A stretch of DNA of 64,000 nt from Epiperipatus broadwayi (lineage: Eukaryota; Onychophora; Udeonychophora; Euonychophora; Peripatidae). The position numbers and the translations under genes were made by a program. Below the pieces are notes generated by a model. It had not been told where the DNA came from and did not search any database. It saw only the letters and a program-made list of their open reading frames with translations. Shown here in pieces: positions 49,688 to 58,714 of this stretch. Within the stretch, counting starts at the first letter, position 1. The number at the start of each line of letters is the position of its first letter. The DNA lies in the NCBI GenBank assembly GCA_028023455.1, contig JAQFVV010006644.1, positions 289,001 to 353,000 on the forward strand, read 5' to 3'.

Positions 49688-49737
49688 GTCTAGACCAACT
49701 GATGATTGCTGGTTTAGCATGAAATACGTATATTGGT
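49688..49737 (+). ncRNA. hammerhead motif, HR1 composite copy 4
   Basis: GACCAA / CTGATGA / TTGCTGGTTTAGCAT / GAAA / TACGTATA / TTGGT. Core intact; stem I five pairs, stem II four pairs, stem III three to four pairs with little or no loop; cleavage triplet ATA, permitted by the NUH rule but slower than GUC. Confidence 0.7.
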
Positions 49738-49841
49738 GATTATTTATCTTTTCAGCATATATGTGTTTAGGTGTATCAGTGTTATTAGATGGAGTGGAGA
49801 GAGGTGGGTGGTGTGAAAGTCTGTGCTCATAAATGATTTTA

Positions 49842-50780
49842 CTATTTTTAGTTTTGCAAAGTTAATATTCTTTACAACTGAATTATTTAATATTTAAGAA
49901 TCTGAGTTTACTATTACTATTCCATTATTATTGTTTGTAGAATGTAACCATGAATTACCAATCAAACATTGATCTATCCAGGTCTTATATAATGCATTAA
50001 TTATTATGTGCTTAATTAATGAAAGGACTTATTCAATTATTGTTCACTTAGCCTGTGATAGGACTTATCTGATGTTATATGCTCATTTAATTCATTAGAT
50101 ATCTTGTATTTAGAACTGTGTTTATGGTTACTTGGTCATGCTCTGAAGAGTCACATTTGTGGATTTTTATGCCCAACATGGGTCTATAATTAATAGCTTA
50201 GGGTTAAGATATCATTGTAGATTTTAACACTACAGATGAACCTAAGTAGATGGTTAGAAATTAGGTCTCCAACTTATTTAAAAAAAAACTTCTTTTTTTT
50301 CAGATTTAAAAGCATATGATATAATTTATTAATTGCTTGAATAATGATCTTAAGATTGCATTATTTAAATGTGAAATAAATCATGTGACTTGTACTCTAT
50401 GATAATAATAAAACATTAATTTTTTTCTCTCTGTCAATGTTATGCTTAATTTCAAAATATTTTATATAATGTTTTGGTGACAATGGCAATCATAATATTC
50501 TGAGAATATAATATTGTTTCTTTTGTAATTAATGTATAAACACCAATGATATTAGGGGTCTATAAATCATTGTGATGGCAAATAATATAAAATAATTATA
50601 GATGTAAAAGCTGTGTATTTTTCTCTTAATTTGTCTTGATGTAGATGTGGAACATCTTATTTGGTGAGAGTTATTATATATATAATAGTAATTTGGAGGT
50701 TGGTTTGCTAGGATAGATTATAAATTACAAATATTATAAAATTTTGATAGTGAATGTTTATGAAAATAATTGTGTCATAA
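49842..50780. other. AT-rich intergenic stretch
   Basis: No gene or repeat that I can support. Confidence 0.55.
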
Positions 50781-50789
50781 TTATTTAGA

Positions 50790-52430
50790 AAATGAGTGAT
50801 ATCAAAGAAATCAAAGGCCCAGATGGGACTCAAAGGATGGCAACTTCTAATTTTCAATACCAGCTTTATGTAAATTTTAGAATCTTTTGAAAAAAGATTT
50901 GATCAGTTTAAGGAACTAAAAGAAATGAAGAAGTTTCAAGTATCTTTTGAGAACAGTCTAAAATAAACAATGCCAGATAAGAAACAGTCAGGGAACTTAA
51001 CCAGAAATTTGATTTGTTACAAATTAATTGACAAAATAACAAAAGGGACTTGAATATAAAATTGGAAAAAATCAAAGGTAGTTTTATGAGTTATAAAATG
51101 GAATCAGAAGGCAAATTGGAAAAGAAAATAGAAATTAAAATCCTAGAACCAAACAATCAATTATCAAAGCAGGTTAGTATTATAAACTACAAATTTCAAA
51201 ATGTAGAAATAAAGTCAAATGAATTTATCAATGGTTTTAATGTGGAATTAGAAATTAAATTTAAGGATATTAGTGAAGGTCATTTATCTATTGAGAGGCA
51301 TATGCAACCACCCAAAAATTGAATTGGAAAAGACTAGGAAAGGGATGTCTGAGATTATGAATAACTCCAAGGCTGAAGTAAAGGAGTCAGAAAAAACAAT
51401 GCAAAACTTAGTGATTTAAAAAAAAATTTGAGAAGAAAGTATAGTCAAGTGCCAAGAGCGGCCAGATCAGAACTTGGAGAAAAGATTTGGCATTTTGGAT
51501 GAAATTAGATAAGTTTAAGAAAGAACAAAAAGGAAGGGTGAAAACTATGGTTGAGCAAATGCAGTTAGAGGCATTATTTCAGGATATTCATCAAAAGTTC
51601 TTATAAAATTTACAATGCTCAGAGAAATAGTTATGGGCAAGTTAGCTATGATTCTAGACATTACATAGGTAGAACTGAGATACCTATTAAAGAGGTATTT
51701 AAAATAAGTAGTGATGTGCAAGTCCCATTCAAGACCAAATGTTTGTCAAGTCATTGATGAAGCATAGTCCTGCAGCCCAGAATATAATGTGTGAGGATGT
51801 ATTTGTGAATAGATCAATGGTTCTCAAATTTACAAGAAGTAAGTCCCTTAGGGGAGAACATTTAAAAAATCCCTCAGAGTTTCTTCAAAGCCTTGAAAAG
51901 ATGTTTGCACCATGTTCTTTCACAGAAAAAGAAAAATTTCCATATCTAGTAATTGACTTAATATTGCTGCAAAGGACTGGTGGCAGTCTCTGTTTGACCA
52001 CACTCAAACATATGGAGACAAATATATGATACTATTTAGTTACTGGAGTAAAAATAATCAGCATAACATACATGATCAAATCACCTAGGAAAAATATGCT
52101 ACACATAAGTGTAGTTGTACAGTTTTTCCATAATCAGGCAGTTAAGCAAGATCTTTGACAACCTTTTTCTTGTCAGAGCTTCAGATAGTCAGGATTATTC
52201 AGCAGAACTTGTCTTAGCAAATTAAGTATATCTTAATCACTGCTGATGGATATATTATTGAGGCGGTGTCTGAGATCCTAGATGCTCTTAAAACAAGTGA
52301 GAATAGCTCTGAAGGTAGATATAAAGGTGTAAGGGATGCTAGATGTAATTATAGCTACACTTTTGCCAATATTAATTTTGCACCTATAGAAACCTAATCA
52401 TAATAGAATACATTATAGTAGCCATTGTAG
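50790..52430 (+). pseudogene. decayed LTR-retrotransposon gag-like sequence
   Basis: Plus-strand frames, repeatedly shifted, give first a Lys/Glu-rich coiled-coil-like region (50.9-51.4 kb: FKELKEMKK, KMESEGKLEKKIEIKILE, NGFNVELEIKFKDISEGHLS). Next comes a capsid-like segment (51.8-52.1 kb) with KNPSEFLQSLEKMFAPCSFT followed by EKEKFPYLVIDL and, in the next frame, AKDWWQSLFDHTQTYGDKY. The order 'FL..LE..F..C..T..EK......L.G.A..WW' is that of Ty3/gypsy-type Gag capsids. No protease, RT or LTR follows, so only a gag relic remains. Family assignment is by motif order, not alignment. Confidence 0.55.
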
Positions 52431-52803
52431 CCATAGGCAATTGTCTCCTTATTAAAAAATTAATAATTACCTTAAGGTTGTGTATAAGGAGTCAAGTGAT
52501 AGTAAGCTGTCAACTAGTGAGGTTCAAACTATTCCCAAAAATATTATTAAAATAGCTAATTAAAAGTGCATTATATTAGAGTTACTTATAATGTATTCAG
52601 CTTAAGACCAGTAACTTCTGAAAATTGATCAGCAAACTTATGAACAAATTCTTAATGTTTAACATTTTAGATAAAATTTTGAAATTGATGGAAAGCTATT
52701 AGTAGAGATGTAAATTTAAGAGAGATAATGTATTAAAAGAGAGAGGTAGTGAATTAAAAATTATATCTTGTTGTGCACTAAAAGTAAATTTGAAAACCAA
52801 ATT

Positions 52804-52868
52804 AATATATATATATAAAATACATATTTTGCGGGTTCATCCGTGTTAAAAACTTTTAATACCAATAC
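52804..52868. mobile_element. PLE terminal-repeat fragment
   Basis: AATACATATTTTGCGGGTTC then ATCCGTGTTAAAAACTTTTA between (TA)n tracts: the outer part of the PLE terminal repeat seen at 14.95 kb, without the rest. Confidence 0.75.
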
Positions 52869-52888
52869 ATATATATATATATATATAT

Positions 52889-53409
52889 GAATTATTTCTC
52901 TGTTGGCACTATAATTAAACCTTGTTTGGAGCTAGTGGTAAGTTCCATCTAGTGAACATTTTAGCATAAGCTTAAAGGCAAGTTGCACAATTTGTGGCAT
53001 TTTATTAATTATTATAAGTGTACCCTTGAAAGAATTTGCAAGGTAATATTACTTTAGCTATTAATATATGGTGAAACTGAACTGAGTTCAAACTCATATA
53101 GCTGTCTAGTTTGTAAGGCTGTATTTGAAGACATTTACGTGTCTGAAAAATTCAAGTTTTCAAACTGATAGTAACATATTAAGTAAGAGCTCTGAATTGG
53201 AGTTTTAGATCTAGTTTCTGAAATCCTAACTTTTCACTGAGGTGAGCCATTAAGCACGAAACCAACTGGTTTGGAGATGAGGATTTTTCGATAGAGATTT
53301 TGAATTCTTTCTCTGTTGGCACTTATAATTAAACCTTGTTTGGAGCTAGTGGTAAACTCCATCTAGTGAACATTTTAGCACAAGCTTAAAGGCAAGTTGC
53401 ACAATTTGT
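52889..53409 (+). repeat. HR3 repeat: 413 bp unit plus 108 bp direct repeat
   Basis: A block of about 108 bp (GAATTATTTCTCTGTTGGCA .. GGCAAGTTGCACAATTTGT) at 52889-52995 recurs at 53302-53409, giving a 413 bp period with 1.26 units present. The interior has GAACTGAGTTCAAACTCATA, GGAGTTTTAGATCTAG and a hammerhead-like motif in the same relative order as the corresponding words of HR2 (GAACTGAGTTCAGACC, TAAGATCTA, ribozyme), suggesting distant homology. It lies between PLE fragments and (TA)n tracts. Confidence 0.7.
53230..53280 (+). ncRNA. hammerhead-like motif, noncanonical core
   Basis: TTTTCA / CTGAGGTGA / GCCATTAAGCAC / GAAA / CCAACTGG / TT / TGGAGA. Stem I (TTTTCA with TGGAGA, two G-U pairs) and stem III (ACC/GGT with loop AACT) fit the type I layout. 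The CTGANGA box has extra bases (CTGAGGTGA) and stem II is imperfect. Position within the unit matches the HR2 ribozyme. It is either a diverged, inactive copy or an unusual variant. Confidence 0.4.
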
Positions 53410-53412
53410 CTT

Positions 53413-53413
53413 G

Positions 53414-53487
<74 letters not shown>
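53413..53487. repeat. (TA)n microsatellite, two blocks
   Basis: Two long TA runs separated by ACAATA. Simple sequence; lies directly after HR3. Confidence 0.9.
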
Positions 53488-53492
<5 letters not shown>

Positions 53493-53562
53493 GGTTGTAG
53501 CCTTAATATATGTTACTTTAAAGTAATGAGTATGTACTTTATAAATATAATTATATATATAT

Positions 53563-54480
53563 GTATAAAAGACATTTTGCGGGTTTATCCGTGTTAAAAA
53601 AATTTAAGTATTGATATACTGACATTTTGACTTGATCACACAAGTCATCCACTGGGTGATAAAAGGTATAAAGCCAGCTGAAGAGGTGTACAATCACTGA
53701 TTTGAAAAAAAAAACATTAAAGTTCCACCAATAGCAAAAATGTTAAATTAAGAATGTTTTTTAAAAAATCTTTCCAAATAGAAGGAAGTTTTTATGACCT
53801 GAATCTATAGTATGGAGTGAGAGTGCTGAAGATGATAAATCAGCTATTAGGATTTGTGTTCCATATGTAAAAGGAACTACACACGATATTGGACATATAT
53901 TAAATTGCTATAATATAGATACAACATTTTCTACTCATCAAAAAATCAGCAATACAATAACCAAGCCTAAGGATTCAATCCCTCTTGAATCTCATGGTGT
54001 TTATCAAATCTCATGGGAAAATTGTAAAGCTTCTTACATAGGTATGAGTAATTGTCATATCAGTGTTAGGAGAGATGAGCATGCTAATGCAGTTAAACAA
54101 CACTCCCCACAGATTCATGTCATAAAATTGATTTTTCTAGTACCAGGATCATATCCAGATGTGATAATCTCTACCAGTGCAAAATTAGAGAATCCATTGA
54201 GATACTTAAAAGGCCAGATTCTATTAATAAGCGAGATGATACATGCAAACGTCCTTCTATATGGAAAGATTTTTTTACAAAACATTCTTAATTTAACCTT
54301 TTTGCTATTGGTGGAACTTTAATGTTTTTTTTTTCAAATCAGTGATTGTAGCACCTCTACAACTGTCTTTCTACTTTTTATCACCCAGTGGATGACTTGT
54401 GTGAACAAGTCAAAACATTGGTATATCAATATTTAAATTTTTTAACACGGATGAACCCACAAAATGTCTTTTATATATGC
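53563..54480 (+). pseudogene. Penelope-like element: GIY-YIG region between inverted termini (copy c)
   Basis: 53563-53790 is an inverted terminal repeat (ATTTTGCGGGTTTATCCGTG .. CACCCAATGG-type words). 53820-54270 encodes, on the plus strand, VPYVKGTTHDIGHILNCYNI, then THQKISNTITKPKDSIPLES, then HGVYQISWENCKASYIGMSN and HISVRRDEHANAV. The C-terminal region continues with a frame change to the RCDNLYQCKIREAIEIL-like block. This is the PLE endonuclease: GIY-YIG core (GVYQ..YIG), conserved Arg and EH. The 3' terminal repeat follows (to 54480) in the normal orientation. RT is absent. Terminal repeats in opposite orientation on each side are a common outcome of PLE integration. Confidence 0.85.
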
Positions 54481-54503
54481 AACCTATGAAAATCTTTGTA
54501 TCA

Positions 54504-54529
54504 ATATATATATATATATAAACAGATAG

Positions 54530-54588
<59 letters not shown>
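54504..54588. repeat. (TA)n microsatellite
   Basis: TA runs broken by AACAGATAGA near 54.52 kb. Simple sequence flanking the PLE. Confidence 0.88.
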
Positions 54589-54591
<3 letters not shown>

Positions 54592-54599
54592 CTTGTAAT

Positions 54600-55830
54600 T
54601 AAATATTAATAAATACACTAACATAAATATATATAAAGTACAACTTTTATCCACCTAGGAATGCATAGTATTTGTCAACTAACACTTTCAAATACACTTT
54701 CCAAATCTAATCTTCCCACAATTCATTGAATTTTACATTTGCTGCCTATCTGTTTATTAAGTCATGCTTACATTTATATATTACATACTTTTCTTTATTT
54801 TCCTTTTCTTATTGTTTCTTTCAATTTGTAATATTTTCACATTTTTATCCTCCAAATTAAAACCATATATACATAATGTATTATGATCTTAAAAAAAAAA
54901 ACGATGTTGAAACATTATCATTTCCATTCAAATTTTCTTAAGTTTTTTGAAGTCTTTTTCATAACTTAACTGCAAGTGTTCTTTAGTTTTTTTTATCTAT
55001 ACATATAAACATTAAAAGCCTAAAATTAAACTAGTTCAATAAAATAATCAAAGTTATTTCAAATTCACAACTCAACCAGACTAGCTAAAAATTATAAACT
55101 TTTAAACACAACCAATGGTTTCATTACTACAAGCAGACATCTCAAGTGTAAATAACTATAAAATAACATATTTAAGCTAAATATTACCCACAGTTTAGCA
55201 TACATCCCATACACTCTTAATATTAAAATAACTTTTAAATAAGTTATTTGCTTCAGAATCATAAATTTTTTAATAATAAAGATTATTTAAATCTTTTTAT
55301 TTTATTTTTTTCTAAGAAGACAACCTTAGCCTCATCAAAATTAATAGTGTGGCTTGTTGCTAATTTTGTCTTCTTTGACAGAAATTAAATAAAAGAAGAA
55401 TTCAACAATCTTTATTATTAAAAATGCATTATCCTGAAGCAATTAACTTATTTAAAAGTTATTTTAATATTAAAGAAATAATAGGATTTAAGTGGAACTG
55501 TGGATAATGTTTAGTTTAAATATATTATTATTGTTTGTAGTTCTTTGCACTTGAGAAGTAACTTGGAGAAAAATTTAGAGGTCAAAATACATTGAAATAA
55601 TAAAATTAGATTAACAAATTTAGAAATAAAAAAGTTTTTGCAAAAAATAGACACTATCAACATTTAGTAAACTAAAAACTAATTTGTAATATATGAATTT
55701 TTTGTGATTCATTATCTTGAAATTTAATCTTCCTTATTTTTTTATCTATTTTGTATGTTTTCGTGTTTAAAATAATTACCCTCATTTATCTGTGTGATAT
55801 TCATAAAGATGATAAATATTAATATTCACT
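54600..55830. other. AT-rich intergenic stretch
   Basis: No feature supported. A partial inverted similarity (AAGTTATTTTAATATTAA and its complement near 55.22 and 55.46 kb) may be an old hairpin repeat of about 250 bp. Confidence 0.5.
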
Positions 55831-55832
55831 CT

Positions 55833-55914
55833 CATACACACACATATATATATATATAGAATTAAATATTTACTCTCATACACACACATATATATATATA
55901 TAGAATTAAATATT
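55833..55914. repeat. duplicated (CA)n(TA)n block
   Basis: CTCTCATACACACACATATA with TAGAATTAAATATTTA occurs twice in tandem with a period near 42 bp. Confidence 0.85.
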
Positions 55915-56247
55915 TATATGGATTAGAATTATAAATTATAAATAGGAATGAGGGGATAATATCCATTAAATAAAAACAATCTTTAACTTTTGATATTACT
56001 AAGAAATTATCAGTTACTACTAATTGACAATTCCTGAGAAGAAGCAAATTTTCCCATAAAGTTATAATAGCTCTGAGACCCAACACAAAGACTCCCAACA
56101 AAAAAAGCTTTTATAGATTTATGAGAAAAACTTGCTTAGCCTCAGAAATTGTTAATTAGTAGTAATTGATAATATCTTAGTAACATCAAAAGTTAAAGTT
56201 TCTCTTTATTTAATGGATATTATCTCCTCATCTCTATTCATTATATA
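55915..56247. mobile_element. hairpin MITE, arms about 110 bp
   Basis: Left arm ATGAGGGGATAATATCCATT .. AATTGACAATTCCTGAG pairs with right arm CTCAGAAATTGTTAATTAGT .. AATGGATATTATCTCCTCAT. The loop is about 100 bp. No coding capacity beyond chance frames. Superfamily unknown. Confidence 0.72.
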
Positions 56248-56264
56248 TTATACCAGTCAAAACT

Positions 56265-56450
56265 CCTTATTACATCTAACACGAACCGGAATCTACAAAA
56301 ATGTACTTCAAACCCAGTCCAGCCCATGATTTAAATCAGCGACCAACCAGAATTCGAACCCATTCCATAAGACTCAGATCAAATACCTAAATGAACAACA
56401 TATAAGGTTGGTACAAGAGAATATGCACCACAAACTAGCTCAATGAATAT
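56265..56450 (-). mobile_element. tRNA-derived SINE fragment
   Basis: On the minus strand GGGTTCGAATTCTGG is a strong Pol III B box. It sits about 35 bases after a degenerate A-box-like region (TTAGGTATTTGATCTGAGTC) and is followed by a body with GGGCTGGACTGGGTTTGAAG and TCCGGTTCGTGTTAGATGTA, ending in TATAAT-type simple sequence. This is the layout of a tRNA-related SINE. The tRNA head is decayed and no target duplication was identified. Confidence 0.5.
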
Positions 56451-56528
56451 GATTACTACTGAGACTAATCCCTGATTTCAAGATAATGAATGATATGTGT
56501 TTTTACCTATCTTTCTAAATAAGTCAAT

Positions 56529-56566
<38 letters not shown>

Positions 56567-56567
56567 G
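56529..56567. repeat. (CA)n(TA)n microsatellite
   Basis: ACACACACACACACAC followed by TATATATATATA. Confidence 0.9.
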
Positions 56568-56827
56568 GGTTGCCAAAATACAGTAATTATTAAGATTTAC
56601 ACTAATTAATGAATAATAAATAGTCAACACCAAGTACATTATATACAAAATATTTAATAACAAGTAAATATTATTCAAATGATCATAATGATTAACATAA
56701 ATTATCTCTAGTCTTAGAAGAAAGAAATTACAATGTTCAATATGATGGCAATTATTATCATATGCCAATAATTAATATGTAAGTATTTAAGAAACATATC
56801 TATTATCTATGCTCTGACAAAATATAC

Positions 56828-58632
56828 TGTAACAGTTTATTCCGGTGTAAACACGTATATATGTGGTATACGTTTATTACATATTTTAACTTGTTTTGCT
56901 CTTTTATTTAACAAAAATTTATAATATGAACACATATATGTGTGGTTGGTTTTGCGATGCCCTCTAATTACTCGCCCAGCATATTTATGAGCATCAATAA
57001 TGATCTCAAGTGCCAATCTTACCTACGAATAAATAAGAATTTTGCTGGGAGAGAATGAGTATCTATTTCTGGTGGTTAGAGCTTGTACCTCTGGCTAGCT
57101 CACTCAGGGGTAGTAGTCGGTGACCATGGGAAAGAGGTGGAGGGAACATATAAAAATGCGCATGTAGCACATGAATGATTCGGTTGCTTTCCTACTTTTT
57201 GCTTTCTAATATTATTCTAAGAAATTAACACTAACACACACAATTAAATTTATAATACTAATTAATATTTATCAATATAAAACAAACAATAAAACAAAGC
57301 CTATAGAATCCCACAATTGGATATTGGTTTGTGCCCGAATAATTAAATAACCCACATGTAAATACACTCGCACAAGTTTATAAATGCAATACACAAAAAT
57401 ACAGATCATAGCTTGAAAACAATTTCAATCAGGCATTGTCTATTAAGGTGTATATTTATACAGGGTATTATTTCAACATTTTCTTCATTTACTTTAACCC
57501 TTTTACGCAATATTTAATAGGATGTGCTTTCATTCAAAATAGTTATTATCACTTACGAAAATGTTTGGTTTACCTCGTTTATCTCACCCAGCTGTAGATT
57601 ATTAGCAATTTTCCACTGGCTTTGTGCTGTGCTGTACGATTAAAGGATTTCTTTCTTGGTCAATTTCCATAAGGCAATCAATGGCGCCGGTGAAGGCTGT
57701 TCTTTTCATAGTTTGAAGAAGGGCTTTTCTCCTACATTTACAGTGATGGTAGTCTCTCCGCAGGATGGATGGCATAGCCTGGCCCATTCTGCTCTTCTAC
57801 CCCAGCCTGTTCATGATTTTTCGATTATAAACTTTTTTTTCTTTTTACTAACTTTTTTCTTACGATCTTGCTCGTGGCAGTCACAGCTATAGAAGTCCTT
57901 ATCAAAGTTCAGCTTTTCGACTCTCTAATTAATCATGCTATTGTTCTTTCTTCTTTAATTAAATGATATGGTTTGCGAAACAAAAATCTTTTCAACACTT
58001 TTCTTTTCTTTGTTTCTCTTATCTAAGCTTAGGAATTTCCAATTTACCTTGCAATCTACACTCGACCATTCATTGTCTCTTATTTTAACATTTTATTTTA
58101 TTAATTAAAATATCTTTGTGTCAAGATAGTGATCTGCAACTTTTCGGGTCCTTTACCTTGCGATCTACCCTCGACCGTTCATTCTCTTATTTTAACATTT
58201 TATTTTATTAATTAAAATGTCTTTGTTTCAAGATAGTGATCTGCAACTTTTCGGGTCCTTTCTTTGCAATTAATTTATTTTTTTATAAATTTGTAACAAT
58301 CTTCTTTTGGTCGACCATCTTGGAATATTTCTTTTTAAATTGAAATAACTTTTATTCTTTTTTACGAAATCATTAAATTTACTCACTCATGCAGCAATAT
58401 AAACACGCGTATAAATAAATATCAGAGCACAAACCATATAATCCCCCCGTCCCTCATATTTCAATGTTTTTTTTTTTTAATTACTTAAATATATATGTAT
58501 GTGCTCGCATACAAGACCACAACGAAAAAGAAAAATAACAATTTACTTAACATTACTTTTGATTCAATTAGATATGTATGCTCGGTAATATTAGTCTGAC
58601 TTAGAACAGGGTTTGAACTCAGCCCTGTTATA
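56828..58632 (-). repeat. 3' LTR (about 1.8 kb)
   Basis: Left boundary GTAACAGTTTATTCCGG (56829) matches 63464 in the other LTR. Right boundary CTGTTATA (58632) lies next to the polypurine tract and is near-complementary to the left end (TGTAACAG). The length is large for gypsy elements. Within it, minus-strand 57600-57900 is less AT-rich and contains a 61-codon frame (57602-57787). A 112 bp tandem duplication occurs at 58.04-58.27 kb. Confidence 0.8.
58040..58268. repeat. tandem duplication within the LTR
   Basis: TTACCTTGC(A/G)ATCTAC(A/C)CTCGAC .. GATCTGCAACTTTTCGGGTC occurs twice with a period of about 112 bp. A local duplication after or before insertion; it may affect LTR regulatory content. 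Confidence 0.8.
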
Positions 58633-58635
58633 ATA

Positions 58636-58653
58636 CTCCCTCCCTTTGAAAAC
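58636..58653 (-). other. polypurine tract
   Basis: Minus strand TTTTCAAAGGGAGGGAGT directly upstream of the 3' LTR start: the expected plus-strand primer of reverse transcription. It fixes the internal boundary of the LTR. Confidence 0.7.
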
Positions 58654-58714
58654 CTTTAAATATCGTTTTAGTATTATATGGCTCACTCCTAAAACCCCAA
58701 AATAATTATAGTTA

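Larger units (their letters stand above)
48390..49827. repeat. palindromic HR1 composite with four hammerheads
   Basis: Two direct copies start ATAACTGAAACACAGGCTTG at 48390 and 48865 (unit 475 bp; the second stops at about 49104). They are followed by roughly 1.5 units in the opposite orientation (49105-49827, with CTGTGTTTCAGTTAT at about 49.40 kb). Each unit has GAGCACAGACTTTCACACCA, the hammerhead segment, TTAATGGACAGGCTTCAATC and GATGATGGAATGCTCAAAGG. The whole block is bounded by the 14-base direct repeat CATAAATGATTTTA (48376-48389 and 49828-49841), a plausible target-site duplication. No protein-coding capacity. Confidence 0.87.
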
